Positions 30,988 to 38,410 of a stretch of DNA of 64,000 bases are shown piece by piece; the stretch's first letter is position 1; the number at the start of each line of letters is the position of its first letter. This stretch comes from Streptococcus sp. S5 (lineage in GTDB: Bacteria; Bacillota; Bacilli; Lactobacillales; Streptococcaceae). Position numbers and translations under genes: made by a program. The notes under the pieces are model-generated. The model saw only the letters and a program-made list of their open reading frames with translations. It had not been told where the DNA came from and did not search any database. The stretch covers positions 1,798,001-1,862,000 of the forward strand of contig NZ_CP139419.1 of NCBI RefSeq assembly GCF_034134805.1, written 5' to 3'.

Positions 30988-31353
30988 TTATTCTCCCACA
31001 ATCTTGATATTTTGAATATAGACATTCACAGTATCCGTAGTGATTCCAAGTTGATTTTCCAAACTAAATTTCACACGTTCTTGAATATTTTTTGAGACTT
31101 CGCTAATTTTTGTTCCATAGCTCAAAACAGTGTAAACATCAACTGCGATAGTTCCTGCTTCCGTTGTTTTGACAACAACACCTTTAGAGAAGTTTTCTTT
31201 CCCTAGGAGGGCTTGGAAATTATCTTTGATCGCATTTTTGCTGGCCATTCCAACCACACCGAAGATCTCAGTAGCAGCACCGCCTACAACAGTTGCGATA
31301 ACCTCATCAGTCAATTCAATTTGACCGTCCTTTGTATTGATTTTTACTGTCAT
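30988..31353 (-). CDS. Asp23/Gls24 family envelope stress protein (YloU-like)
   Basis: The 121-residue protein matches the Asp23/Gls24 (DUF322) family. It begins with a strand ending IELTDEVIATVVGGAATEI, then GVVGMASK, and has the C-terminal VNVYIQNIKI strand. Family members associate with the membrane envelope or alkaline stress response. It is upstream of and nearly contiguous with fakA, behind a good promoter. Confidence 0.88.
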   Translation of the reverse strand: MTVKINTKDGQIELTDEVIATVVGGAATEIFGVVGMASKNAIKDNFQALLGKENFSKGVVVKTTEAGTIAVDVYTVLSYGTKISEVSKNIQERVKFSLENQLGITTDTVNVYIQNIKIVGE

Positions 31354-31383
31354 AATTTCTACCTCAAAAGTATTTTATATTCT

Positions 31384-31412
31384 ATTTTACCATAAAAGAG
31401 GTCAACTGTAAA
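31384..31412 (-). promoter_or_regulatory. Promoter of the asp23-fakA operon
   Basis: TTTACA (31407-31412) and extended TGG-TAAAAT (31384-31389) have a 17-base spacer on the minus strand. Confidence 0.75.
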
Positions 31413-31465
31413 AGGGTAGGGACTATTCTTCTCCCGCTGTGACAGCTGTCTCTAGAGAAAAAGAA

Positions 31466-31486
31466 AAGAACCTCAAGGAGGTTCTT
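31466..31486 (-). terminator. Terminator after rpmB
   Basis: AAGAACCTC / GAGGTTCTT stem with a 3-base loop, followed by TTTCTTTTTC on the minus strand, 9 bases past rpmB. Confidence 0.8.
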
Positions 31487-31495
31487 ATTTCTTTA

Positions 31496-31684
31496 TTAAA
31501 CGCGTTCTACTTTACCAGATTTCAATGCACGAGCTGAAGCCCAAACTTTTTTAGGTTTACCATCGATAAGGACAGTTACTTTTTGAAGGTTTGGTTTTAC
31601 GGCACGTTTTGTTTGGTTCATAGCGTGTGAACGGTTGTTACCTGATACAGTCTTACGACCTGTGAAATAACATACTTTAGCCAT
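31496..31684 (-). CDS. rpmB: 50S ribosomal protein L28
   Basis: The 62-residue basic protein [12 protein letters not shown]...[13 protein letters not shown] is ribosomal protein L28 of the large subunit. The length and the C-terminal [16 protein letters not shown] match the streptococcal form. The N-terminus has one Cys and no zinc pair, so it is the zinc-independent type. It has its own promoter and a terminator, with a GGAGG site 10 bases before the ATG. Confidence 0.97.
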   Translation of the reverse strand: MAKVCYFTGRKTVSGNNRSHAMNQTKRAVKPNLQKVTVLIDGKPKKVWASARALKSGKVERV

Positions 31685-31744
31685 TTCTGTGTTTCCTCCT
31701 ATTAGATCTAATATAACGGATGTGCTAGCACCACATACCGTACT

Positions 31745-31773
31745 ATATTACCAAAAAAAATCTCTCTTGGCAA
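31745..31773 (-). promoter_or_regulatory. rpmB promoter
   Basis: TTGCCA (31768-31773) and extended TGG-TAATAT (31745-31750) with 17-base spacing. The leader holds a perfect palindrome GTGCTAGCAC, which could form a small hairpin. Confidence 0.7.
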
Positions 31774-31802
31774 GCTTTTGGCCAAAGTTTTTCATTTCCG
31801 AC

Positions 31803-32498
31803 TTAAGAAAACGAATTCGCTCCGACATAGATAATTTCCAGATTTCCTAAGGAAACATCGCCCGTAATGTAGAAATCCTTGCTTGTCAGAGCACTTGGAT
31901 TTTCCTGATGTTGGATCGCTGAGAGGGAATTATCCACATTTACATGGACGCGCCAATCGCTTGGTACATAGAGGCTCAGACTCCCAAGGGAAACATCGAC
32001 AACAAACTGAGCAGATGGACCCTCGATGCGGCAATTGTCAAAATAAACCGATGCTTCTCCCATACTCACATCTGCACTTCCGCGGGTAAAGTGTTGGTCA
32101 TTGAGATATTTTGTCACTGTTGAAAAAGTGACATCAATATCATTGCCATCCGACTTACTCATGGACCCAGCAGAATAGGAAGCTAGGCGGGCTTTTGTTT
32201 TCTTAGAGGGTTTAAACAAAATGTTGAGCCCAATCACAGCGAGAATTGAGGAAAGGATGACAACTGAATTTGAAACTGGGAGGAAATGGTATTGCCCATT
32301 GAGACAAAAGAGGGCTAAAAGTCCATAGATGAAGCCCCAACCAAAATGGCGTTTTAAGAAACTAGAGAGGGACAGGACGGCAAGCAAGGTAACCCAAGCT
32401 AAGGTCCAGATGCTGATGTCCCATTTTACAAAATAGCCCTGTAAAAGGATTAAGGCTGCTAAAAGGATTAAGAATACTCCGATTAATTTTTTTCTCAT
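31803..32498 (-). CDS. LiaF-like membrane protein partnered with a LytTR regulator
   Basis: The 231-residue protein has about four membrane segments in residues 5-95. A soluble LiaF-type C-terminal domain follows (about 110-231, with ASVYFDNCRIEG, SLGSLSLYVPSDW and GDVSLGNLEIIYVG). In related LytTR regulatory systems such a membrane partner inhibits the DNA-binding protein. It starts 4 bases after the LytTR gene. Its N-terminal half resembles the product of the nearby gene at 33246 (shared LLPVSN/FLPVSN segment), so the two are diverged paralogues. Confidence 0.8.
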   Translation of the reverse strand: MRKKLIGVFLILLAALILLQGYFVKWDISIWTLAWVTLLAVLSLSSFLKRHFGWGFIYGLLALFCLNGQYHFLPVSNSVVILSSILAVIGLNILFKPSKKTKARLASYSAGSMSKSDGNDIDVTFSTVTKYLNDQHFTRGSADVSMGEASVYFDNCRIEGPSAQFVVDVSLGSLSLYVPSDWRVHVNVDNSLSAIQHQENPSALTSKDFYITGDVSLGNLEIIYVGANSFS

Positions 32499-32502
32499 GA
32501 TA

Positions 32503-32949
32503 TTACCTCATTTCATTTAGTCGTTCTTTTAAGAGTTGATAGTAGCGTCTGGATACGTGAACCTGCTTATGGGTCTGATAGAAATTGACCGTGCTGGTTC
32601 CTGAAAAAGACTTTTCTAGAGAATAGATCTGCTTGGCGTTGACAATGGTGGATTTGGATATCCGACAAAAGGCGATGGGAAGCAGCTCCTCCAACTCATA
32701 GAGCTTCTGCTTAACCTCATAGGCCTCATCCTTGGTGTGCCCAAAAATCTTCTCCCCGTCCGTCTCAAAAAAGAGGATCGATGCCACATCCAGAAAATAC
32801 TCACTTCGATCCTTGTAGAAGGCCAAAGGAGCGACCTTTTGTTCTAGGATTCTCTCTTGCAGCTGGGTCAATTCCGGGGTCAAGCGCGGAGCTCGAATCA
32901 AGATCTCAGGCTCATCCATTGATGGATCCAATTCGATTCTAACTTTCAT
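32503..32949 (-). CDS. LytTR family DNA-binding regulator
   Basis: From MKVRIELDPSMDEP the protein has 148 residues. An AAGGAG site precedes this ATG, and the 18-codon extension upstream contains the promoter. The LytTR domain fills about residues 45-145 (ILFFETDGEKIFGHT, FCRISKSTIVNAKQI, SRRYYQLLKERLNEMR). There is no receiver domain, so it is the stand-alone type that usually works with a membrane inhibitor encoded next to it. Paired repeats in two nearby promoters are likely targets. Confidence 0.88.
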   Translation of the reverse strand: MKVRIELDPSMDEPEILIRAPRLTPELTQLQERILEQKVAPLAFYKDRSEYFLDVASILFFETDGEKIFGHTKDEAYEVKQKLYELEELLPIAFCRISKSTIVNAKQIYSLEKSFSGTSTVNFYQTHKQVHVSRRYYQLLKERLNEMR

Positions 32950-32980
32950 AAAACTCCTTTCCCAACGTTTTGATAGTACC

Positions 32981-32986
32981 ATTATA
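32981..32986 (-). promoter_or_regulatory. Extended -10 of the LytTR operon
   Basis: TGTTATAAT on the minus strand, 31 bases before the start, lies inside the palindrome AACAGCTGTT region. The -35 is poor, which fits activator dependence. Confidence 0.55.
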
Positions 32987-33020
32987 ACAGCTGTTGAAAA
33001 CAAAACAAGGGCTTTTCAGT

Positions 33021-33056
33021 AAGTGGCACGTTTTGCCCATCAAGAGGTAGCTTTTG
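33021..33056 (-). promoter_or_regulatory. Phased direct repeats upstream of the LytTR operon
   Basis: AAGTGGCACGTTTTG (33021-33035) and AAGAGGTAGCTTTTG (33042-33056) start exactly 21 bases apart, two helical turns. They lie about 12 bases upstream of the -35 position. LytTR proteins commonly bind such paired repeats. Confidence 0.5.
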
Positions 33057-33065
33057 AGAAGTAAA

Positions 33066-33240
33066 GAGGCTGGGACAAAAGTCCTAGCCTCTCAATTGTC
33101 TTTGGATTGTCGAGCAAGACGCAGTGGTTGAGTGGGCTCTACTACGCTGATTTCATCAGCTTTTATAGCCCTACTCAACTGTGCGGAGGTGGGACGACGA
33201 AATCGAATTCTAACGAATGACCGATTTCTGTCCCACTCTC
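33066..33240 (+). repeat. 175-bp intergenic repeat, copy A
   Basis: The element starts GAGGCTGGGACAAAAGTCC and ends CTGTCCCACTCTC. It can fold into three hairpins: a left GAGGCT/AGCCTC stem, a middle GTTGAGT/ACTCAAC stem and a right GTGGGAC/GTCCCAC stem. It lies 5 bases past the stop of the minus-strand gene at 33246. Copies C and D have the same orientation. Confidence 0.9.
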
Positions 33241-33245
33241 TTTCT

Positions 33246-33560
33246 TTATTTGTTGCTTTCCTTATCCGGTAAAAGAAAACTAAGACCCACACAAGCAAGG
33301 ACACCCGCTGTGATCACTAAGCCATTTGAAACCGGCAAGAGATCGTAGATCGCGTTTGCAATCATCAGAGCAATTAAAGCACAGATGACACTTGCCTTGT
33401 AGTCCTGTTTCATCAGATTTTCAAGAGTAAAGAAAGCAAATAAGAGAACGGAGAATAAAGGCCAGATATTCACATCAAGCTTTGGAAAGCCAACCATTCC
33501 CATTATAACAACCGCAAGAGCTGCCAGAATAAAACCAAGTCCAAGTAATTTTTTCATCAT
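33246..33560 (-). CDS. Small membrane protein related to LiaF N-terminus, LytTR-controlled
   Basis: The 104-residue product from MMKKLLGLGF has four predicted membrane segments and no soluble domain. An AGAGGT site lies 5 bases before this start; a longer frame (33578) lacks one. It resembles the membrane half of the LiaF-like protein at 31803 (LLPVSNGLVITAG compared with FLPVSNSVVILSS). Its promoter carries the best paired repeats of the window, so it is likely a target of the neighbouring LytTR regulator. Function is otherwise unknown. Confidence 0.75.
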   Translation of the reverse strand: MMKKLLGLGFILAALAVVIMGMVGFPKLDVNIWPLFSVLLFAFFTLENLMKQDYKASVICALIALMIANAIYDLLPVSNGLVITAGVLACVGLSFLLPDKESNK

Positions 33561-33610
33561 CGTATACCTCTTTTTCATTAATTGGAAGTATTGCTTCCTT
33601 TGATGATTCT

Positions 33611-33639
33611 ATGATAGCAGAGAGCCCCTATGGAGACAA
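33611..33639 (-). promoter_or_regulatory. Promoter of the small membrane protein gene
   Basis: TTGTCT (33634-33639) and extended TGC-TATCAT (33611-33616) have 17-base spacing on the minus strand. Confidence 0.65.
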
Positions 33640-33653
33640 GGACTTTTGACTAA

Positions 33654-33685
33654 GCGGTCAAAAATGGCGCCTATGCGGTCAAAAA
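33654..33685 (-). promoter_or_regulatory. LytTR-type direct repeats
   Basis: GCGGTCAAAAA occurs at 33654-33664 and again at 33675-33685, exactly 21 bases apart. On the minus strand the cores read ACCGCTTAG and ACCGCATAG. They sit 15 bases upstream of the -35, and they overlap the T tract of the tRNA-Thr terminator. Confidence 0.65.
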
Positions 33686-33687
33686 AA

Positions 33688-33735
33688 GAGCGAGACAGAA
33701 CGAATCGGTTATCACCATCATTCGTCGTCTCGCTC
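33688..33735 (-). terminator. Terminator of the tRNA-Thr gene
   Basis: A 9-bp base stem GAGCGAGAC / GTCTCGCTC plus an ACGAAT/ATTCGT inner stem is followed by seven T's on the minus strand. Confidence 0.85.
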
Positions 33736-33756
33736 CTTCAAAGCCGTTTCTTCCTA

Positions 33757-33829
33757 TGCCGATTGCAGGGATCGAACCTGTGACCTACGCGTTACGAGTG
33801 CGTTGCTCTACCAACTGAGCTAAATCGGC
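33757..33829 (-). tRNA. tRNA-Thr (anticodon CGT)
   Basis: The 73-nt cloverleaf has a perfect GCCGATT/AATCGGC acceptor stem and discriminator A. The D arm is GCTC...GAGC and the T arm is CAGG-TTCGATC-CCTG. The anticodon loop CTCGTAA gives CGT, which reads ACG. The CCA end is not encoded. The base pair closing the anticodon loop is A-C. Confidence 0.93.
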
Positions 33830-33875
33830 GATTACCTTCTTAGTATAGCACTCTGATAGCGGATGTCAAGCACTT

Positions 33876-34340
33876 TTAGTTGATCTTTTTAATCAGAATC
33901 TGACATGGATTCTGTGGATCCCATAGTTGCGGAAAAATCTCTAATTTTTTAAAACCAAGACTGCGATAAAAGACATTTGTTCGGTCATAATCTTTATTTG
34001 AACCTTCTGCGACTGTTTTGACCTGTAGGTAGGCCACTTGTTTGACTGCTTCTCTTTCTATAGTCGTAACTAATTCCCTTCCAATTCCTTGACCTTGGAA
34101 TGATTTTTTCACGCCTAGACAGTCAATTTCAGCACAATCTTCACTCGAATATGATAAACTTATAAACCCTACTACATCACTTTCTTGATAAGCAGCCCAA
34201 ACTCGTAAATCCTTAGCTCCTTCAATGTAGGCTTGCGTGCTTTCTGGTATTCCAAACCATTCTGGCAAATCCCTTAAAATCTCAGCGACAACTGCCATTT
34301 TTTGATCTTCACCCTTGACTTCTTTAATTACAAACATCAT
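33876..34340 (-). CDS. GNAT family N-acetyltransferase
   Basis: The 154-residue product from MMFVIKEVKGED has the GNAT fold with acetyl-CoA motif A in SFQGQGIGRELVTTIE (about 85-100) and the preceding strand DCLGVKK. An AAGGAA site lies just before the start; a longer frame to 34418 overlaps the upstream permease and is not supported. It follows the ABC-2 permease gene by 35 bases and may be cotranscribed. The substrate is unknown. Confidence 0.8.
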   Translation of the reverse strand: MMFVIKEVKGEDQKMAVVAEILRDLPEWFGIPESTQAYIEGAKDLRVWAAYQESDVVGFISLSYSSEDCAEIDCLGVKKSFQGQGIGRELVTTIEREAVKQVAYLQVKTVAEGSNKDYDRTNVFYRSLGFKKLEIFPQLWDPQNPCQILIKKIN

Positions 34341-34375
34341 AAGTTCCTTTCTTGATTTTAGTCTTACTTTACCTC

Positions 34376-35161
34376 TTACGAACCAGCACTTTCGTAGGCA
34401 TCCAATCCCCTGTCCCAAAGTTTGAGGGAAATAACAAAGAAAACAAGGGAAATCAGAATCAAACCACCAATATTAAAGAGTCCATCCTTGTCCTGCAAGA
34501 AATAGCTGGCAGGATAGTAGGCCGTAAAGGCGAAAGGTACAATAAAGCTAATTAACCATCGAAGGAGCGAATTGTAAATAGAAATAGGATACTTGGCAAA
34601 ATCATTAAACATATAGAAAATGTAAATCATGGCACCTGACTGCTTGGTCCAAAAAGCGATGCTGGCTGTAGCAATTTTCAAGGAAGTATAAATCAAGGTC
34701 GCAAAAGGAATACAAACTAGAAAAATCAGGAATTTTGGAAGAGTCCAAGCAATGCTAGTCGCCGTTGTCGCTAGTAAAATTCCACCGACCAAAAGTTCAC
34801 CTAAGGCATCAATCTGAAAGGTCTCAACGAGGATGTGAAAGAGAGGATTGATAGGACGAGTCAGATACTTGTCAAACTCCCCTTTTCGAACTAGTCGTTG
34901 ACCTAAAGCCCAGAGATTGTCAAAAAAGAGATGATCTAGTCCCTTTGGAATTAAGGAAAATCCATAGATAAAGGCAATTTCTTGAAAAGTCCAACCTTCT
35001 AGGGAGGGAATGTGTTGAAAGATGACATTGAGAAACAAGAGGTTCAGGCCTTGAGTCAGAAAGACTCCCAACACACCAACCACAAAATCTACCTTGTATT
35101 CCATGATTTGCTTGATGTACTGTCTGATAAAAATCAGATGCATGCGTTGATATTTTTTCAT
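34376..35161 (-). CDS. ABC-2 family exporter permease (DUF990-like), second subunit
   Basis: The 261-residue protein has six membrane segments and belongs with the COG3694-type permeases. Its DNLWALGQRLVRKGEFDKYLTRPINPL loop is typical. It lies one base past the stop of the first permease gene. With the ATPase at 35983 and the permease at 35163 it makes a heteromeric exporter of unknown substrate. Confidence 0.83.
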   Translation of the reverse strand: MKKYQRMHLIFIRQYIKQIMEYKVDFVVGVLGVFLTQGLNLLFLNVIFQHIPSLEGWTFQEIAFIYGFSLIPKGLDHLFFDNLWALGQRLVRKGEFDKYLTRPINPLFHILVETFQIDALGELLVGGILLATTATSIAWTLPKFLIFLVCIPFATLIYTSLKIATASIAFWTKQSGAMIYIFYMFNDFAKYPISIYNSLLRWLISFIVPFAFTAYYPASYFLQDKDGLFNIGGLILISLVFFVISLKLWDRGLDAYESAGS

Positions 35162-35162
35162 A

Positions 35163-35981
35163 CTAACCTCCCTGAATGGTGATAAATGACTGGACTCGTT
35201 TCCAAATCAACTGAGACAAGCCCACCATCACTATAAGCCAGAAAAGCTGAAGCAAAAGTGCTTGAAGAATCTGACTAGCATCGTATTTCCCAACAATAAT
35301 CATGACCGGAGTGTAAATTAAGGATGAGAAAGGTAAGAAGGACAGAATATCTGAAATGACCTTTGGAAAGAAAGCCAAGGGAATCAAACTCCCAGACATA
35401 AAGGCCACTATGGAAGTCTTAAGTAGGTTGGAACCCCAAAGATTTTTAAATACAAAGGCTGAAAATCCAAAGCAGATATTAAAGAAAAAGTTAATCAGAT
35501 AGGCCAGCGTTAAGCTAAAAAGATAAAGGGTAGTTAGTCCCAACACTTCTACAATTCCTTGCCCAGACAAGATTTTCATCAAAACAATGACACTTAAAAA
35601 TGGCAGTCCAACAGAGATAAAAATCAACCACCTGGAACCAAGCTCCGTAAAGAGGTAAGAAGCCGCAAAATGCACTGGTCGCAACAAGCGCATGATAATG
35701 GAACCATCCTTGACCTCATCACCAATCATAAAGGAAGAATCCGACCTAGTCAGAAGATTAGTCACAAAACTCATGATGATGTAGAGGGTGATATCCGCCA
35801 TACTGAAGCCCTGAATCAAAGGCTCCTGGGAGGAATCAAAGACAGCCTTCCATAGATAAAAAGCCACAAAAGCACCCATGACATCGCCAATCCGATAAAG
35901 AATAAAGTTGACTCGATAGCTAATCAACTCCTGAATCCCTGCATTGATAAAGGGTTTATAACGTCTCCACAATTTGACCAT
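35163..35981 (-). CDS. ABC-2 family exporter permease, first subunit
   Basis: The 272-residue product from MVKLWRRYKPF has six membrane segments and belongs with the COG4587-type permeases. AAGGAGC precedes this ATG, and the ATPase stop is one base upstream; a longer frame to 36023 would overlap the ATPase without support. The conserved loop SSFMIGDEVKDGSIIMRLLRPV is split over the first cytosolic part. It pairs with the permease at 34376. Confidence 0.83.
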   Translation of the reverse strand: MVKLWRRYKPFINAGIQELISYRVNFILYRIGDVMGAFVAFYLWKAVFDSSQEPLIQGFSMADITLYIIMSFVTNLLTRSDSSFMIGDEVKDGSIIMRLLRPVHFAASYLFTELGSRWLIFISVGLPFLSVIVLMKILSGQGIVEVLGLTTLYLFSLTLAYLINFFFNICFGFSAFVFKNLWGSNLLKTSIVAFMSGSLIPLAFFPKVISDILSFLPFSSLIYTPVMIIVGKYDASQILQALLLQLFWLIVMVGLSQLIWKRVQSFITIQGG

Positions 35982-35982
35982 C

Positions 35983-36975
35983 TTAGAGCTCCTTTCGATA
36001 GAAGCGACGGATAATATCTTCAATATCCGTATCTACCATCTTCAAATCACGGACCTCAAAATCAGATAAGGTTTGCTTGATAATATCGGCCGACTGGTAG
36101 CGGGAACTATCGAATTCAATATTGAGAGTATTTCCTTGTCTATCAATGGACATATCAGGCAAACCCTCATAATGAGAGACTAGATGATTTTGACCTGGCG
36201 TCAGGTCAAAGGAGAGAGTCTTCATCTTTCCAAAGGTCTCCTTGAGCTGGCTAACCGTTCCATCAAAAATCTCTTGCCCCTTATCAATCATAAAAATCCG
36301 ATCACAGAGTTGCTCAATATCACTCAGGTCGTGAGTGGTCAGGAGAATAGTAGTTTCTTCCTCTTGATTGATCTGGGTAATGGCCCGACGAATGTTATCC
36401 TTGACCGACACATCCAAACCAATAGTCGGCTCATCTAAAAAGAGAACTTTGGGATTGTGAAGCAAGGAAGCCGCAATATCCGCCCGCATCCGTTGACCTA
36501 GTGAAAGAGTCCGCACAGGATCCTTGATAAATTCCTTCAAATCCAAAACTTCATTCAAAAAGTCCATGCGCTTATGGAAAAGCGAGTCCGGTACATCATA
36601 GATCTCTTTCAAAACCGTGTAGGTCTCTTGCAGAGCCAAATCCCACCATAGCTGGGTGCGTTGTCCGAAAACGACTCCAATATCCTTGACATAATCTTGG
36701 CGATTGTCCTGTGGAATCTTGCCGTTAATCCGACAAAAGCCAGATGTGGGCTTCAAAATTCCTGTCAGCATTTTGATGGTGGTTGACTTCCCAGCACCAT
36801 TTGCCCCGATAAATCCTAAAATCTGCCCTTTTGGAACTTCAAAAGTTAAATCCTTGACCGCTTCAAAGGTCTGCTTTTCAGGATGAATAAAGGAGCGTAA
36901 GGCTCCCTTTAACCCCGGCTCCTTAACTGTCTTCACAAAATTTTTCCGAAGATGTTGCACTTCTATCATTGCCAT
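35983..36975 (-). CDS. ABC exporter ATP-binding protein (NatA/COG4586-like)
   Basis: The 330-residue ATPase has an N-terminal extension, Walker A GANGAGKST (about 58-66), signature LSLGQRMR, and Walker B VLFLDEPTIGLD. The C-terminal 90 residues (about 240-330) are the domain typical of COG4586. It is the first gene of the three-gene exporter operon followed by a GNAT gene. The substrate cannot be read from sequence. Confidence 0.87.
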   Translation of the reverse strand: MAMIEVQHLRKNFVKTVKEPGLKGALRSFIHPEKQTFEAVKDLTFEVPKGQILGFIGANGAGKSTTIKMLTGILKPTSGFCRINGKIPQDNRQDYVKDIGVVFGQRTQLWWDLALQETYTVLKEIYDVPDSLFHKRMDFLNEVLDLKEFIKDPVRTLSLGQRMRADIAASLLHNPKVLFLDEPTIGLDVSVKDNIRRAITQINQEEETTILLTTHDLSDIEQLCDRIFMIDKGQEIFDGTVSQLKETFGKMKTLSFDLTPGQNHLVSHYEGLPDMSIDRQGNTLNIEFDSSRYQSADIIKQTLSDFEVRDLKMVDTDIEDIIRRFYRKEL

Positions 36976-37002
36976 ATCTATCGCCCTATCGTAAGAAGCA
37001 AC

Positions 37003-37031
37003 ATTGTATTTTTGACTACAAATATTCTAAA
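37003..37031 (-). promoter_or_regulatory. Probable promoter of the ABC exporter operon
   Basis: TTTAGA (37026-37031) and TACAAT (37003-37008) have 17-base spacing on the minus strand. Confidence 0.5.
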
Positions 37032-37210
37032 TCCTTACTTCCTACACTTTCTCAATATTATTACAGAAGGCTTTATACCAACCTATTATAATCTAATAAA
37101 TATAGGAATGCAAGCGTTTGCTTATAGATTATGAAATTAGAGATTTCTCTCTTAAAATGAAACTTTTAATCAAAAATTCTGTTAAATAGTTTCCTTAAAA
37201 CACCAAAAAA

Positions 37211-37228
37211 CCTGCCCTTAGGGGCAGG
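37211..37228 (-). terminator. Terminator for the alpha/beta hydrolase transcript
   Basis: CCTGCCC / GGGCAGG stem with a 4-base loop, followed by six T's on the minus strand. It lies about 107 bases past the stop, so the 3' untranslated region is long. Confidence 0.75.
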
Positions 37229-37334
37229 CCTATTGTTAAGAAAAAGAATTTTTTTAATCGAGAAAATTAACGATTCTACTGTTAATCCTTCAGCATTTAA
37301 TTATTATCATCAGTCTCAATGGATTTTTAAGCCC

Positions 37335-38270
37335 TCAATTATTCTCTAAAAATTCTTTAATACGAGAAACAATAGCATCGCTTTGATAATGATAGAGGTC
37401 GTGAGGCGCATCTATATAGTCGACTTGAACATTAGACTGGTCGCTTGCAAATCTCTCTGCATAACGTTGCCACTCTGATTGGCTAAAGGTCGTGCCTTCA
37501 CCGTTAGAAACCAAGAGAAGTACAGGGATTTTGGGATCAATGGTAAATTTACTAACCTTTTGGGCATTTTTCTTTACAGTTCGGGTCTCATTGAGCATAG
37601 CCGTCGACAGCAACTGCTTGTAAGCTAAAAATCGGTATTGCTGACGCTCACTTTTAGTCAAGTCAGAATTCTTCAGGTAAACAGACTCTGGGAAATAACG
37701 GAGCAGGCCAATCTTACTCGTCCAATAAGCTAAGGTTATGAGAGTTGGGTGTTCTTTTAAATCTTCATAGCTCGCTGGCAAGGCCCAATCCAGGCCAATC
37801 AAAGCCTTCACTTCATTCGGATATTTCTCTTGCCAAGCAAGACTCTCTAAACTAGCCATAGAATGCGAAATAATCACATAAGGACCTGAAACATGAGCTT
37901 GCGCCAAAGCTTGACGGGTCTCAGAAAGGACCTCCATCACATCTCTTGAACGATCACTATCTTGGCTAAAACCATATCCGGCTCGCTCCACGACAACAAC
38001 TTTGTATTTTTTGGATAGGGAATCTGATAGATTCTTAAAGTCTAAAATAGGAGAGGCGATACCTGCACCGGAAAGAAAAACGATTGTTTCAGGTCCTTCA
38101 CCTTTAATGTATACATTCATTTGATGTCCATTGACCGTAACTTGTTTACCAATGGGTGTGAGAAGCTTACTTTCATTTCGTAAACTGAATTGATGAAAAA
38201 CAAATGTAGCCCCTAAAAAGAGCAGGAGAAAGCCACAAACGATCCAGCTCCACAGTTTGAATTTTTTCAT
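37335..38270 (-). CDS. Membrane-anchored alpha/beta hydrolase
   Basis: The 311-residue product from MKKFKLWSWIV has an uncleaved membrane anchor (about 5-25) and an alpha/beta hydrolase fold. The nucleophile elbow is SHSMAS (a variant of GxSxG), the oxyanion strand is VFLSGAG, and the catalytic His is in DAPHDLYHY. Upstream in-frame starts at 38276 and 38285 fall on or at the end of the -10. With the ATG at 38270 the transcript would be leaderless or nearly so. Substrate unknown. Confidence 0.8.
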   Translation of the reverse strand: MKKFKLWSWIVCGFLLLFLGATFVFHQFSLRNESKLLTPIGKQVTVNGHQMNVYIKGEGPETIVFLSGAGIASPILDFKNLSDSLSKKYKVVVVERAGYGFSQDSDRSRDVMEVLSETRQALAQAHVSGPYVIISHSMASLESLAWQEKYPNEVKALIGLDWALPASYEDLKEHPTLITLAYWTSKIGLLRYFPESVYLKNSDLTKSERQQYRFLAYKQLLSTAMLNETRTVKKNAQKVSKFTIDPKIPVLLLVSNGEGTTFSQSEWQRYAERFASDQSNVQVDYIDAPHDLYHYQSDAIVSRIKEFLENN

Positions 38271-38276
38271 AGCCAT

Positions 38277-38305
38277 ATTGTACAAGTTTTAGAGTGTTTT
38301 AGCAA
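38277..38305 (-). promoter_or_regulatory. Promoter of the alpha/beta hydrolase
   Basis: TTGCTA (38300-38305) and TACAAT (38277-38282) with 17-base spacing. The expected transcription start is at the chosen ATG. Confidence 0.6.
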
Positions 38306-38370
38306 TACAAATAAGATATTTTTATTGCAATAATAAAAGAGATAAATAATAACCTCCAAGTCTACAAAAA

Positions 38371-38394
38371 AGGCTTATCCTTACGGATAAACCT
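38371..38394 (-). terminator. Terminator after the lipoprotein gene
   Basis: AGGCTTATCC / GGATAAACCT stem (one G-T on the transcript) with TTAC loop, followed by six T's on the minus strand. It is nearly identical to the fba terminator at 39356. Confidence 0.8.
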
Positions 38395-38410
38395 CTGGTT
38401 AATTTATAAT

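Larger units (their letters stand above)
36976..37334. other. 359-base gap without genes
   Basis: It holds the likely exporter promoter and the hydrolase terminator. Between them lies an A/T-rich stretch with a long imperfect palindrome around 37082-37131, with ATAATCTA and TAGATTAT arms. No coding frame is supported. Confidence 0.5.
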
